Positions 50,790 through 60,293 of a stretch of 64,000 nucleotides of DNA are shown here, piece by piece. The stretch is from CAKZSB01 sp964573105 (GTDB lineage: Bacteria; Pseudomonadota; Gammaproteobacteria; Granulosicoccales; Granulosicoccaceae): contig CAZNIS010000007.1 in assembly GCA_964573105.1 (NCBI GenBank), positions 77,961-141,960 on the forward strand, written 5' to 3'. Each line of letters starts with the position of its first letter. Position 1 is the stretch's first letter. The notes under the pieces are model-generated. The model made no database searches, had not been told where the DNA came from, and saw nothing but the letters and a program-made list of their open reading frames with translations. A program made the position numbers and the translations under genes.

Positions 50790-51721
50790 CGGCATCGGCT
50801 GACAACGGCGGCGCAGAAATGGGCCTGCTGTCGCACCTGGTCGAATTGCGCGATCGATTGTTGCGCATGGTGCTGGCTATTGGTGTGGTGTTTTTGTGTC
50901 TGTTTCCCTTCGCAGACGAAATCTACAGCCTGCTCGCCGAGCCGTTGCTGCGGCACATGCCGGAAGGCACCAGCATGATTGCCATCGATGTGGCAGCACC
51001 CTTCCTGATTCCGTTCAAAATGGTGCTGATGCTGTCGATTTTTGTTACCGCACCGTTTCTGCTCTACCAGGTGTGGGCGTTTGTCGCCCCCGGGCTCTAC
51101 AGCCACGAAAAGCGACTGGCATTTCCACTACTGCTCTCCAGCACGCTGCTGTTTTATGTCGGCGTCGCTTTTGCGTATTTCGTGGTGTTTCCACTGGTAT
51201 TCGGCTTCTTCACAAGCGTCGCCCCGGCAGGGGTCGAGGTCAGTACCGACATTGCACGCTATCTCGACTTTGTACTGGCGATTTTCCTCGCCTTTGGCAT
51301 CGCGTTCGAAGTGCCGATCGCAACGATTCTGCTGGTTGCCATCGGTGCAGCCACACCCGAGAGTCTGGCCAGCAAGCGGCCCTACTTTATTGTTGCCGCC
51401 TTCGTCATCGGCATGTTCCTGACCCCGCCGGATATCATTTCGCAAACGCTGCTGGCACTGCCAATGTGGCTGCTGTTCGAGGTGGGTATTTTCTTCTCGC
51501 GCCTGTTTTTGAAGCGCAAGGAGGAATACAGCAAGGCCGCCGAGGCGCGCTACCAGCAAAACGATGAGCCGACCCCTGCCACTGGGCAGGCTGCGACCAG
51601 TGCCGCGGCCAGCGGTGGTAGCAGTGCAACTGATCTGACTGACGATGAGATGCAGGCTGAACTCGATCGTGACGACTTCGACGACAGTCCCTCCGGCAAC
51701 GGCAACAAAGATAAATCCTGA
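50786..51721 (+). CDS. tatC: twin-arginine translocase subunit TatC
   Basis: 311 residues with six membrane spans. The family Glu is in LSHLVELRDRLLRM; the FVAPGLYSHEKRLAFPLL block and PDIISQTLLALPMWLLFEVGIFFSR complete the signature. The C-terminal tail (about 245-311) is acidic and Ser/Ala-rich and longer than in E. coli. TatC recognises the twin-arginine motif. It closes the tatABC operon. Confidence 0.97.
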   Translation: MTASADNGGAEMGLLSHLVELRDRLLRMVLAIGVVFLCLFPFADEIYSLLAEPLLRHMPEGTSMIAIDVAAPFLIPFKMVLMLSIFVTAPFLLYQVWAFVAPGLYSHEKRLAFPLLLSSTLLFYVGVAFAYFVVFPLVFGFFTSVAPAGVEVSTDIARYLDFVLAIFLAFGIAFEVPIATILLVAIGAATPESLASKRPYFIVAAFVIGMFLTPPDIISQTLLALPMWLLFEVGIFFSRLFLKRKEEYSKAAEARYQQNDEPTPATGQAATSAAASGGSSATDLTDDEMQAELDRDDFDDSPSGNGNKDKS

Positions 51722-51741
51722 TAAGGTTCCGCTGCCGCTGC

Positions 51742-51785
51742 ACCCGGGCTGACCAGCAGCAGCCTGGTGAGCTAGCCCGTGTTTT
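51742..51785 (+). terminator. branched hairpin terminator after tatC
   Basis: ACCCGGGCT pairs with AGCCCGTGT (one mismatch), enclosing an inner ACCAG/CTGGT hairpin, with TTTT at the end. It lies 20 bp after the tatC stop and fits a terminator of the his-tat transcription unit. Confidence 0.6.
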
Positions 51786-51840
51786 CGTCAGGGTCTGATC
51801 GTTGCTAGTTCAGCTTCGCCTTCAATAAAAGTCTGCTTCG

Positions 51841-53379
51841 ATGCAAAACCAATCTCTCGCGCCTCGCCAGCCAGTCCTTTTGGTCATCATGGACGGCATT
51901 GGTCTGAATCCCTCGCCGCTGAACAATGCGGTGGCGATGGCGGCGACGCCCAATCTCGATCAACAGTTCGCCAGCAATCCGGTGACCGTACTTGAAGCCT
52001 CGGGCGCGGCTGTTGGCTTGCCCGATGGGCAGATGGGCAACTCCGAGGTCGGGCATCTTACGATTGGTTGCGGCGCGATTTTGCGGCAGGATCTGGTTGT
52101 CATCAACGAGGCGATCCGCGACGGCAGCTTTGCCTCGAATCCGGCAATTGCCAATGCCTGTCAGGCGGCCGCGAAGGGTAATCAGCCACTGCATCTGATT
52201 GGCCTGGTATCCGACGGTGGCGTGCACAGCCACCTCGATCATGTGCTGGCCCTGATCGAGTGCTGTAAGCAGTATTCAGTCGTGCCAATGCTGCATATGA
52301 TCACCGATGGTCGCGACACCGCGCCGCAGTGCGCAACGCGCTATCTGGAGCAAGTCGAGCCGGCACTGCAGCGCGCCGGTGGTCGAATCGCGACGGTCAG
52401 CGGTCGCTACTACGCGATGGATCGGGATAATCGCTGGGAGCGCGTCGAGCGTGCCTGGCAGGCCATGGTCAATGGTGTCGGCGAGCGCGCATCATCCGCG
52501 CGAGAGGCAATCGAGGCGGCATGGCAGCGCGGTGAGACCGATGAGTTCGTCAGTCCCACCGTGATCGAGGGTGGTGACACCATGAGCACTGGCAGTCAGG
52601 CCATATTTTTTAATTTTCGCAATGACCGCCCGCGCGAACTGGCGGCAACACTGGTCGATCCTGACTTTTCCCATTTTGAGCGCGGCGATTTTGCAACCCT
52701 GTCGCTGGTCACTATGACCCATTATCACGACAGTTTTGATTGTCCGGTCGCCTTCACCAAGGATCAGCCCGAACAAACGCTGGGTGCTGCGATCTGCGAT
52801 GCCGGCGTTGCCCAGTTTCATGCCGCTGAAACTGAAAAGTATCCGCACGTGACTTTCTTTTTCAACGGCGGGCGCGAGCAGCCTTTCGATCTTGAGGACA
52901 GGGGGCTTTCGCCGTCGCCCAAGGTTGAAACCTACGATTTGAAACCCGAAATGAGTGCCTATGATGTACGCGATTCGGTGCTCGATGCATTGCAGGCCAA
53001 TCGCTATGGTTTTATTGTCGTCAATCTCGCGAACGGCGATATGGTTGGTCACACTGGCGTGCCTGAAGCGGTTGTAAGAGCGGTTGAGGTTGTCGATGAA
53101 GTGGTGGGTGAACTGCTGGCGGTGGCCGAAACTGCCGGTTACTCAGTGATACTGACGGCCGACCACGGCAATGCGGATATGCTGGTCGATCCGGTTTCAG
53201 GTGTGCCGCACACGCAGCACACCACCTTTCCTGTAGCCTGTATGGTCAAAGACAAAAGCGCCTGGCAGCTCGCCAACGGCTATGGATTGTCGGCGATTGC
53301 GCCAACGGTACTGCAATTGATGGGGATTGAAAAACCTTCAAGCATGACCGGCCAGTCGCTGTTGCTCGAAGAGCGCTAG
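51841..53379 (+). CDS. gpmI: 2,3-bisphosphoglycerate-independent phosphoglycerate mutase
   Basis: 512 residues, standard length. VLLVIMDGIGLNPSPLNNAVAMAATPNLD opens the alkaline-phosphatase-type fold; the nucleophilic Ser is in GNSEVGHLTIGCG. Further blocks are SDGGVHSHLDH, DGRDTAP, FNFRNDRPREL, NGDMVGHTG and the metal-binding TADHGNADML. It interconverts 3- and 2-phosphoglycerate with two Mn ions. It is preceded by the tat terminator and followed by the convergent uup. Confidence 0.97.
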   Translation: MQNQSLAPRQPVLLVIMDGIGLNPSPLNNAVAMAATPNLDQQFASNPVTVLEASGAAVGLPDGQMGNSEVGHLTIGCGAILRQDLVVINEAIRDGSFASNPAIANACQAAAKGNQPLHLIGLVSDGGVHSHLDHVLALIECCKQYSVVPMLHMITDGRDTAPQCATRYLEQVEPALQRAGGRIATVSGRYYAMDRDNRWERVERAWQAMVNGVGERASSAREAIEAAWQRGETDEFVSPTVIEGGDTMSTGSQAIFFNFRNDRPRELAATLVDPDFSHFERGDFATLSLVTMTHYHDSFDCPVAFTKDQPEQTLGAAICDAGVAQFHAAETEKYPHVTFFFNGGREQPFDLEDRGLSPSPKVETYDLKPEMSAYDVRDSVLDALQANRYGFIVVNLANGDMVGHTGVPEAVVRAVEVVDEVVGELLAVAETAGYSVILTADHGNADMLVDPVSGVPHTQHTTFPVACMVKDKSAWQLANGYGLSAIAPTVLQLMGIEKPSSMTGQSLLLEER

Positions 53380-53452
53380 AAAGCGGCAAAGCGCTCACTG
53401 CAGTAAAGGTACTCTGGCGCTTTATCGATCAGTAAGTGGCTGTGCCCGATCG

Positions 53453-55297
53453 CTAGCGCATCGCCTCGAGTTCATCCCAACGCTCGTAGGCTTGTTGCAG
53501 TTCATCTTCCATTTGCCTGAACTTATCCTGTAGAGCTGCCTGCTCCGGTGCCGGCAACTGGTAGGTCGCAGGATCAGACAATTGCAGCGCCAGAGCATCC
53601 TTGTCTGCCTCAAGTGCTTCGATCTGATTGGGCAGCGCGTCGAGTTCGCGTTGCAGTTTATAGGAAAGTTTTGCAGGCTTTGCCGCCGCGGCTGGCGCCT
53701 TGTTTTTTGTCGCAGGTTTTTTGTCTGACTGCGGTTTACCCTTTTGCGACTGTGCCGATTGCGTCAGATAGTCCTCATAGCCACCGACGTATTCCTCGAT
53801 GCCACCCTGACCGTCGAGCACCAGCGTGCTGGTGGCTATGTTGTTAATGAATTCGCGATCGTGGCTGACCAGCAACACCGTGCCCGAGAATTCGGCAATG
53901 GTGTGTTCCAGCAATTCCAGCGTCTCGACATCGAGGTCGTTGGTTGGCTCGTCGAGCACCAGCAAATTGGCCGGGCGGGTAAAGAGCTTCGCCAGTAGCA
54001 GGCGATTGCGCTCACCGCCCGACAATTTATTGATCGGTGCTCGCGCACGCTCCGGTGCAAACAGAAAATCCTGCATATAGCCCATGATGTGCTTGCGTTC
54101 GCCAAATACTTCGATGAAGTCAGCGCCTTCAGAGACATTATCTGCCGCTGTTTTCGTTTCATCGAGTTGTTGCCGGAGCTGATCAAAATAGGCGATTTTA
54201 AGATTGGTACCGTGCGTGACTGTGCCGCTGTTCGGTGGCAGCTGATCGAGGATCAGTTTGACCAGCGTAGTTTTCCCACTGCCGTTTGGCCCGATGATGG
54301 CAATTTTGTCGCCGCGCATCACGGTGCAGGAAAAGTCCCTGACAATGGGAGGCTGTCCGGGATGACTAAATTGCACGTTTTCAAGTTCGAAAACGATCTT
54401 GCCGGATTTGTCGCCGCTTTGAAGTCGCAGGTTTGCCGTGCCGGATTGCTCGCGACGTTGTGCGCGTTCCTGTCGCAGTTTTTTTAGCGCCCGTACGCGT
54501 CCCTCATTGCGCGTTCGGCGCGCCTTAATGCCCTGTCGTATCCAGGCTTCTTCCTGTTGCAGTTTTTTGTCGAACAGTTGATTCTGTCGCTCTTCGTTTT
54601 CCAGCGCCTGCTGGCGCGCCTGGAGAAAGCGATCATAGGTGTGATTCCAGCTGGTCACGCGCCCGCGATCGATATCGATAATGCGATTGGCGGTGTTGCG
54701 AATCAGCTGCCGATCGTGGCTGACAATAATCAGCGCGATTTGCAGCTTTTTCAAAAAACCTTCGAGCCATAGAATCGCATCGACATCCAGATGGTTGGTC
54801 GGCTCGTCCATTAGCAGCAGATCGGGTTGGCAGGCCAGCGCACGCGCCAGCATGGCGCGGCGTTTTTGGCCGCCAGACAGCGAATCCATCATCGCGTCAG
54901 GGTCAAGCTGCAGACGCGATATCACATTGTTAATGTCTGCCGCTGCACGCCACGCCTCGGTACTTTCAACCGAACCCTCGGCACTGCGTGTCGCGATGGC
55001 TGCCGCAGCGGTCTCGCTATCCAGTCCGCTGGCCGCGATGTCGAATACCGAACGGCTGTCAGTGGTACCCGGTACTTCTTGCTGCAGGCGACCGATGCGC
55101 GTGCCGTCGCGAATGACGATCTCGCCGCTGTCGGCCTGTACGTCGCCGGCAATCAGTTTTAACAGTGTCGATTTACCCTCACCGTTGCGTCCGACGACAG
55201 CGATCTTCTCGCCCGATTCTATTGTCAGATCGACGTTGTCGAGCAGGGTTTGCGGGCCGTAGGAAAGCTGCACGGCGCGCATGCGAATTAGTGCCAT
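53453..55297 (-). CDS. uup: ABC-F type ATPase Uup
   Basis: 614 residues: two ABC domains joined by the ABC-F linker, with Walker A GRNGEGKST and GPNGSGKTT, signatures LSGGQKRRAM and LSGGERNRLL, and Walker B LLLMDEPTNHLD and LLVLDEPTNDLD. The C-terminal 80 residues form the coiled coil typical of Uup, after a Lys/Ala-rich linker (about 520-545). Uup binds ribosomes and DNA and influences precise transposon excision. No membrane span is present. Confidence 0.93.
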   Translation of the reverse strand: MALIRMRAVQLSYGPQTLLDNVDLTIESGEKIAVVGRNGEGKSTLLKLIAGDVQADSGEIVIRDGTRIGRLQQEVPGTTDSRSVFDIAASGLDSETAAAAIATRSAEGSVESTEAWRAAADINNVISRLQLDPDAMMDSLSGGQKRRAMLARALACQPDLLLMDEPTNHLDVDAILWLEGFLKKLQIALIIVSHDRQLIRNTANRIIDIDRGRVTSWNHTYDRFLQARQQALENEERQNQLFDKKLQQEEAWIRQGIKARRTRNEGRVRALKKLRQERAQRREQSGTANLRLQSGDKSGKIVFELENVQFSHPGQPPIVRDFSCTVMRGDKIAIIGPNGSGKTTLVKLILDQLPPNSGTVTHGTNLKIAYFDQLRQQLDETKTAADNVSEGADFIEVFGERKHIMGYMQDFLFAPERARAPINKLSGGERNRLLLAKLFTRPANLLVLDEPTNDLDVETLELLEHTIAEFSGTVLLVSHDREFINNIATSTLVLDGQGGIEEYVGGYEDYLTQSAQSQKGKPQSDKKPATKNKAPAAAAKPAKLSYKLQRELDALPNQIEALEADKDALALQLSDPATYQLPAPEQAALQDKFRQMEDELQQAYERWDELEAMR

Positions 55298-55327
55298 AGA
55301 CGGGTGTCCGTGCCGGCGCCTGACGAA

Positions 55328-56116
55328 TCAGGCAGGCGCCAACGTGGTTGTCGGGGTGTGGCTTTGATCTGCCTGATGGTTGGCGGCAGCGAGTGGCCGG
55401 CAGTACGAGGCGCGCAAGATGCCCAACACTGGCTTGCCGGGCTCAACGAAAGTTTCAAGCTCAATGCGGTGATCGGTCAGGCGAGACAGTGATGAGACGA
55501 GCGGGGCAGCGGCTGTGCCGCCGGCGAGAAGCAGATCGACGCAATGTTCATCAGCCACTGAGTAACTGACCACCTGCGTCTGCCCACCGGCGAAATATTG
55601 CAGCTGTCGCGTGCTGCCGGGGCTGATCACATTGCAGCTGTAGATTGATACCGTATCGTTTGCCGAGTGCAACAGGGCATTCGAAGTGCCGTTGTCATGC
55701 TGACCGTGCTCGCGCGCCAGTTGCGCCAGTGTTACCACTGAGGCGACGTCGCAGCCTGGCGCGCTGTTGCGTAGCGCCGGTACTGCGTTGTAACCATCTT
55801 GATCTGCGTAGAGGAGCATATGCAGGCCCAGCGTGGACACCGCATTGTGCACCGATTCCTGTGCCGGCCCGTCGTGTTCGTCTGCCTCGCGCAATTGTAG
55901 CTGGTTGGCGATGGCGCAGGCTTGCAGCCACTCGAACGATCGCACGTCGGTGTGCCACAGATTGGCCGGGTACAGCAATGTTGCCCGATTGCGCAACATC
56001 CTGCAGTGCAGCCTGTGTCGGCTGCGCACCAGCTGTGACCAGTCGATGGCGGCGATGCGTCCGGCCAACTGATCCAGCCAGTCTTCGGTGCTGTGCGATG
56101 GGGAGTTATCTTGCAT
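55328..56116 (-). CDS. hypothetical protein
   Basis: 262 residues, soluble, with no signal peptide, membrane span or motif I recognise. Residues 1-90 are helical and acidic; the middle has VVTLAQLAREHGQHDNGTSNALLHSAND; the C-terminal part is IELETFVEPGKPVLGILRASYC. It is 31 bp upstream of uup on the same strand and is probably cotranscribed with it. A lineage-specific gene is likely. Confidence 0.55.
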   Translation of the reverse strand: MQDNSPSHSTEDWLDQLAGRIAAIDWSQLVRSRHRLHCRMLRNRATLLYPANLWHTDVRSFEWLQACAIANQLQLREADEHDGPAQESVHNAVSTLGLHMLLYADQDGYNAVPALRNSAPGCDVASVVTLAQLAREHGQHDNGTSNALLHSANDTVSIYSCNVISPGSTRQLQYFAGGQTQVVSYSVADEHCVDLLLAGGTAAAPLVSSLSRLTDHRIELETFVEPGKPVLGILRASYCRPLAAANHQADQSHTPTTTLAPA

Positions 56117-56285
56117 CTGAAGTGCCGCTTATCGACGAGCTGAATAGCTGATGGACGGTATCACATCGGGTCTTTCGGCTGCATCGAGATGCGCGTGTAT
56201 GGACACAATTTAAGCGCCTGGTGCCACGCTGATCAATGGTTTCGCATCGACGATGCCAGAGGCAACTCGATTCCTGCCGGAAGGA

Positions 56286-56528
56286 TCAGGACTGCTTTTC
56301 CTGCCACTCGCTGGCGGTATAGGCCTTGATGGTCAGCGCGTGTATTGCACCGCTTTTGATATGTTCGTCGAGCACGGCATAGATCATTTTGTGGCGCTTC
56401 AGCGTGCTCAGCCCGTCGAATTCGTCGCTGATCACCAGCGCTTCGAATTTGCTGCCATCACCGTTGACATCTGCCTTGGACCCGGCAATGGATTTTTCGA
56501 TCTGATCACTGAAAAAATCCATTCTCAT
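56286..56528 (-). CDS. BolA family protein
   Basis: 80 residues. The C-terminal block STLKRHKMIYAVLDEHIKSGAIHALTIKAYTASEW carries the conserved Arg-His and the H-A-L-x-I-K helix of the BolA/IbaG family, with a Ser/Phe-rich first half. BolA proteins partner monothiol glutaredoxins and handle [2Fe-2S] clusters. Its exact subgroup is unsettled. It is monocistronic. Confidence 0.88.
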   Translation of the reverse strand: MRMDFFSDQIEKSIAGSKADVNGDGSKFEALVISDEFDGLSTLKRHKMIYAVLDEHIKSGAIHALTIKAYTASEWQEKQS

Positions 56529-56600
56529 GCGTTGATTCTCCGCAAGCTAAACGCCGGATTATAACCGATGCGTTGCACGCAACGGCTCGGTCAAGAGGTG

Positions 56601-56630
56601 AAAAAAAGAGGGCCCGCAAGACGGGCCCGA
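56601..56630 (-). terminator. intrinsic terminator of the lipoprotein gene at 56765
   Basis: GGGCCCG-CAAGA-CGGGCCC: a seven-pair GC stem that on the minus strand is followed by CTCTTTTTTTC. It lies 130 bp after the lipoprotein gene stop and upstream of the BolA gene. Confidence 0.78.
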
Positions 56631-56764
56631 TTGGGGGTGAGAACGTGAGCGGGCTTGACCCGGATCACGTACCGTATGTTTTAGACGTTTTCAACGATAA
56701 ATCAAGCGGATAGGCTGACAATTCGATTACCTTCAGCGTTCGCGACGCGATTGTGGGTGAAATG

Positions 56765-57124
56765 TCATGCAGGATCTTCGTAGAAAACGTACGACGTGGA
56801 ATAGTCGCTGAACTCGAAATAAACCTGCGCCTCGCCGCTGTCGACTTCGCCATTCAGGTTGGCGTCGAGTACGCCATAGCCAAATCGGTAGGGGCGATCG
56901 ACATCCCGGTTGGTGCCTGTCGCGGTGGACAGTTTGTCGATCTTCATGAACCTTTTCACCAGCTTCTCGCCAGCGTAGATTTCCAGCACGCCATCGGTGC
57001 CGGTCCAGTTTTGCACAGCGCGGCCAAATTTGTTCTGGGTTTCCTGCGTGCATGCACCCAGAAAAATGGTGATCGCGCCAGTCGCGGCTGCAAAAAAACG
57101 GAAGGTGTTGCTGCGGTTGTACAT
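56765..57124 (-). CDS. small lipoprotein of unknown function
   Basis: 119 residues from the ATG at 57124 (GGAG seven bases upstream). The signal peptide ends in the lipobox LGAC, so it is a lipoprotein. The rest is soluble with VQNWTGTDGVLEIYAGEKLVKRFMKIDKLSTATGT and RPYRFGYGVLDANLNGEVDSGEAQVYFEF, a beta-rich pattern with an EF-hand-like DANLNGEVDSGE. I do not recognise the family. It has its own terminator. Confidence 0.7.
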   Translation of the reverse strand: MYNRSNTFRFFAAATGAITIFLGACTQETQNKFGRAVQNWTGTDGVLEIYAGEKLVKRFMKIDKLSTATGTNRDVDRPYRFGYGVLDANLNGEVDSGEAQVYFEFSDYSTSYVFYEDPA

Positions 57125-57333
57125 GGTTTTTCTCCGTAAGTCCTGCGCGACAGGATACAATTTGGGCACTGCCGTTGTCGGGGCAGTGAATCGGAAATAG
57201 CGCTTTTATAGTAAAGCCGGGCCGCAGCAGTTGGCCGCCGCCCTGGTGGGTTGGGCAACGGATGTTTGAAAACGCCGGGCGCGGTACTATTTCTGCAACC
57301 CTAACATACTGAGATTCTGTAGATCCCGGGGCG

Positions 57334-57540
57334 ATGAAAAACTACGGTATAAAAGTCACGATGCCAGCATCGGACACCATGTCAGCAGCGCATCTGCTGG
57401 GTGAGAACTGGTCTTCCATGCGCTGGTTCGACACCGCCGAAAAGCGCGATCGCGCCTATGCAGATATGCAGCGACAACCGCCCTGGTATCGCAGTGGCGA
57501 CGCGCCGACGGTGCATCTGGAAAAGGTTGATCCCGAATAG
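57334..57540 (+). CDS. small conserved-type hypothetical protein
   Basis: 68 residues from ATG with GGGGCG upstream. It is compact and Trp-rich at ENWSSMRWFDTAEKRDRAYADM, followed by a PPWYRSGD turn. No motif is known to me. It ends one base before the convergent SixA-like gene. It probably encodes a small cytoplasmic protein. Confidence 0.55.
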   Translation: MKNYGIKVTMPASDTMSAAHLLGENWSSMRWFDTAEKRDRAYADMQRQPPWYRSGDAPTVHLEKVDPE

Positions 57541-57541
57541 C

Positions 57542-58030
57542 TCAGGCTTTTTTCGGGTAGTCGTACCACTTGAGCGTGGCGCAGTCTGCGTAGTGGTCTG
57601 ACCAGCGCTCGATATCGAGTTCCAGGCAAGCGATGGCGCACGTCGGCATGGCAATATGCGCCTCCTGGCACAGCAAATTGCAGGTGTTGCTCATCCCCGG
57701 GTTGTGGCCCACCATCATCACACACTGCCAGCTATCGTCGAAGCCCGAGATCGTCTGCAGGATGCGAGTGGCCGGCGCTTCGTAGATGTCACCGGTTTCA
57801 ACAACTGCCTGGCGGTGGTCCAGCCCTTCGGCCAGCAAGCGAGCCGTGGCCAGCGCGCGATTTGCTGTGCTCGAGACGATGGTATCCAGTTCAAGCGCGC
57901 GATCTGCCAGGCGCTCGGCCATCATCGGCGCATCGCGCAGGCCCCGGTTGTTTAACGGGCGCTCGAAATCTGTCGCCGCTTCGGTATTCCAGCTCGATTT
58001 CGCATGGCGCGCCAACAGCAGGGTTTTCAC
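57542..58030 (-). CDS. SixA-like histidine phosphatase
   Basis: 162 residues. The phosphohistidine loop is LLLARHAKSSW (RHA in place of RHG), with a second catalytic region FERPLNNRGLRDAPMMAERL, the VSSTANRALATARLL block and the second His in MMVGHNPG. SixA removes phosphate from His in phosphorelay or sugar PTS proteins. Overlaps the LysM gene by four bases (ATGA-type). Confidence 0.9.
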   Translation of the reverse strand: MKTLLLARHAKSSWNTEAATDFERPLNNRGLRDAPMMAERLADRALELDTIVSSTANRALATARLLAEGLDHRQAVVETGDIYEAPATRILQTISGFDDSWQCVMMVGHNPGMSNTCNLLCQEAHIAMPTCAIACLELDIERWSDHYADCATLKWYDYPKKA

Positions 58031-58413
58031 TGCGGCAGTGGACCGGTTTGAATACTGTCTGAGGGTTTGACCGTGCTGACGGTCGCTGATGGACGGCCAG
58101 CTACTTCGCGTGTCGGTGCAGCCGTATCCAGTGGAATAAGATCGCGCGGGATATAGATGACTTGCCCCACTTTGATCGAGGCCGGATTGTCGATCCGGTT
58201 GAAGTCGGCAATGCGGCGCCAGTTTTCACGTTCGTGCGTGATATCTGCTGCAATCAACACGAGATTGTCACCGGGCTTGATCTCGTAGCGCAGTGTGCCG
58301 AACTGATTGCCAAATTCGGTTGCGGGGTCGGCTGGATCGGCAGGTTGAACGGCACAGCCATTCACGAGCGCAACCAGGAGCAATGCCAGTGGTACTGTTA
58401 CCCGCTTGTCCAA
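58027..58413 (-). CDS. LysM domain lipoprotein
   Basis: 128 residues. A lipoprotein signal peptide ends in VNGC; a LysM domain follows (about 42-89) with RYEIKPGDNLVLIAADI, NWRRIADFNRIDNPASIKVGQVIYIP. It binds peptidoglycan, so it should link the outer membrane to the wall. The tail is Thr/Ser-rich. It is cotranscribed with the phosphatase gene. Confidence 0.85.
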   Translation of the reverse strand: MDKRVTVPLALLLVALVNGCAVQPADPADPATEFGNQFGTLRYEIKPGDNLVLIAADITHERENWRRIADFNRIDNPASIKVGQVIYIPRDLIPLDTAAPTREVAGRPSATVSTVKPSDSIQTGPLPQ

Positions 58414-58435
58414 AACAGTCTCCCGTTAGCCGTTG

Positions 58436-60097
58436 TTAGACGGCTTTGCTTTCGCGCAGCGCCACAATCTGGTTCAGCACCGGACGCTCAGCGCTGGACA
58501 GTGTCATGTCGACCACAAAATACCCCACGCGCTCAAACTGAAACCGGCTCTCAGCCGCCGCGTTCGCCACGTGACTTTCTACTCGTGCATCTGAGTATAG
58601 CTGCAGTGACTCAGGATTCAGGGCGTCGAGAAAGTTCTCCTCAGCCATCGGATCCGGGCGATGGAACAAATGGTCATAGACTCGCACCTCGGCGCTGACA
58701 CTGTCCTGCGCCGACACCCAGTGAATGACGCCTTTGACCTTGCGCCCCTCCGGTTTGCGACCCAGCGTATCGGGGTCGTGGCTGCAGCGCAGTTCAATCA
58801 CGTTGCCATCGTCGTCGAGAATGACTTCATCACAGCGAATAACATAGGCGCTGCGCAGCCGCACTTCGCCGCCTGGCACCAGGCGCTTGAATTTCGGCGG
58901 TGGCTCGCGCTCGAAATCGGAGCGCTCGATGTACATTTCGCGGGTGATGGCCAGCTCGCGGGTGCCAAGCTCCTCACGGTTCGGGTGATTCGGCAGATGG
59001 ATGATCTCGCGGTGATCTTCCGGCAGCGTAGTGATGGTGATTTTCAGTGGCTCCAGCACCGCCAGCCGTCGCTCGGCTTCACGGTTTAAATCCTCGCGCA
59101 CGCTGTTTTCCAGCACGCTCCACTCGATCAGCGCCTCGTTTTTGGTCACGCCGATACGCGAGCAGAAATCCCGAATGGAGGCGGGTGTGAATCCGCGCCG
59201 GCGCATACCGGCGATGGTCGGCAGTCGCGGGTCATTCCAGCCGTCCACGTGTCCGCCCTCAACCAATTGAATCAGCCGGCGTTTGCTCAGGATGCAGTAC
59301 TCAAGATTCAGCGGGCCGAATTCGGTTTGTTCGGGTTTGCTGTCGGGGTTGACCTGTTCGATCACCCAGTTATAGAGCGGGCGATGATCCTCAAATTCCA
59401 GCGTGCAGAGCGAGTGCGTAATGCCTTCGATGGCGTCTGACAGACAGTGCGTGTAGTCGTAAAGGGGATAGATGTTCCATTTGTCACCGGTGCGGTGATG
59501 GCTGGATTTCTTGATCCGGTAGATCGCCGGATCGCGCATGTTGATGTTGCTTGATGCCATATCGATTTTCGCGCGCAGAATGTGTTCGCCCTCGGCGAAC
59601 TCACCGTTTTTCATGCGCGTCAGCAAATCGAGATTTTCCTCGACACTGCGGTTGCGGTAGGGGCTGTCCTTGCCGGGGCTGGTCAGGCTGCCACGGTACT
59701 CGCGAATCTCCTCCGCCGACAGGCTATCGACGTAGGCTGCCCCCTTTTTCACCAGCAATACCGCATAGTCGTACAGTTGATCGAAGTAGTCCGAGGCATT
59801 GCGTAGTGATTTCCACTCGAAGCCAAGCCAGGCGACGTCGCGCTTGATCGCCTCCATGTACTCCTCGCTCTCCTTGTCCGGGTTGGTGTCGTCAAATCGC
59901 AGGTTGGTCCAGCCGTTGAACTCGGCTGCGATACCAAAGTTCAGGCAAATCGATTTCGCGTGCCCGATATGCAGGTAACCGTTGGGCTCGGGCGGAAAGC
60001 GCGTGGCGACCAGGCCCTGGTGTTTGCCCGCTGCAACGTCCCGCTCGATCATGGTGCGGATAAAATTGGCCGCTGGCGCTGTAGCTTCTTTGTTCAT
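58436..60097 (-). CDS. glnS: glutaminyl-tRNA synthetase
   Basis: 553 residues from the ATG at 60097; an upstream frame is less likely. Class I motifs are FPPEPNGYLHIGHAKSICLNFG (HIGH) and CILSKRRL (KMSKS equivalent), with the TNLRFDDTNPDKE and LYDYTHCLSDAIEGITHSLCTLEF blocks. It charges tRNA-Gln with glutamine. Presence of glnS indicates direct charging, not the amidotransferase route. Confidence 0.97.
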   Translation of the reverse strand: MNKEATAPAANFIRTMIERDVAAGKHQGLVATRFPPEPNGYLHIGHAKSICLNFGIAAEFNGWTNLRFDDTNPDKESEEYMEAIKRDVAWLGFEWKSLRNASDYFDQLYDYAVLLVKKGAAYVDSLSAEEIREYRGSLTSPGKDSPYRNRSVEENLDLLTRMKNGEFAEGEHILRAKIDMASSNINMRDPAIYRIKKSSHHRTGDKWNIYPLYDYTHCLSDAIEGITHSLCTLEFEDHRPLYNWVIEQVNPDSKPEQTEFGPLNLEYCILSKRRLIQLVEGGHVDGWNDPRLPTIAGMRRRGFTPASIRDFCSRIGVTKNEALIEWSVLENSVREDLNREAERRLAVLEPLKITITTLPEDHREIIHLPNHPNREELGTRELAITREMYIERSDFEREPPPKFKRLVPGGEVRLRSAYVIRCDEVILDDDGNVIELRCSHDPDTLGRKPEGRKVKGVIHWVSAQDSVSAEVRVYDHLFHRPDPMAEENFLDALNPESLQLYSDARVESHVANAAAESRFQFERVGYFVVDMTLSSAERPVLNQIVALRESKAV

Positions 60098-60293
60098 TGG
60101 GCGAATATCGGGTGGTGGCTGGATGTCCAGGGCTGCCAACCGGCGAGCCTGACATGATCTGGCGAACGGGTTGCGGCTCGCCTCGCTCATTATAGGGCAC
60201 CAGCAGGCAATTTCTGTTCAGGCTTTTGAGCCTATGGTTGATCCAGTCAATATCAATGGTTGCGCAAGCGGCCAGCCGCGGCCTGCGGGCGAG

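Noticed and set aside
53371..53396. GAGCGCT/AGCGCTC inverted repeat after gpmI
   Set aside because: Seven pairs with a twelve-base loop and no U-run; part lies in the gpmI coding end. Too weak to call a terminator.
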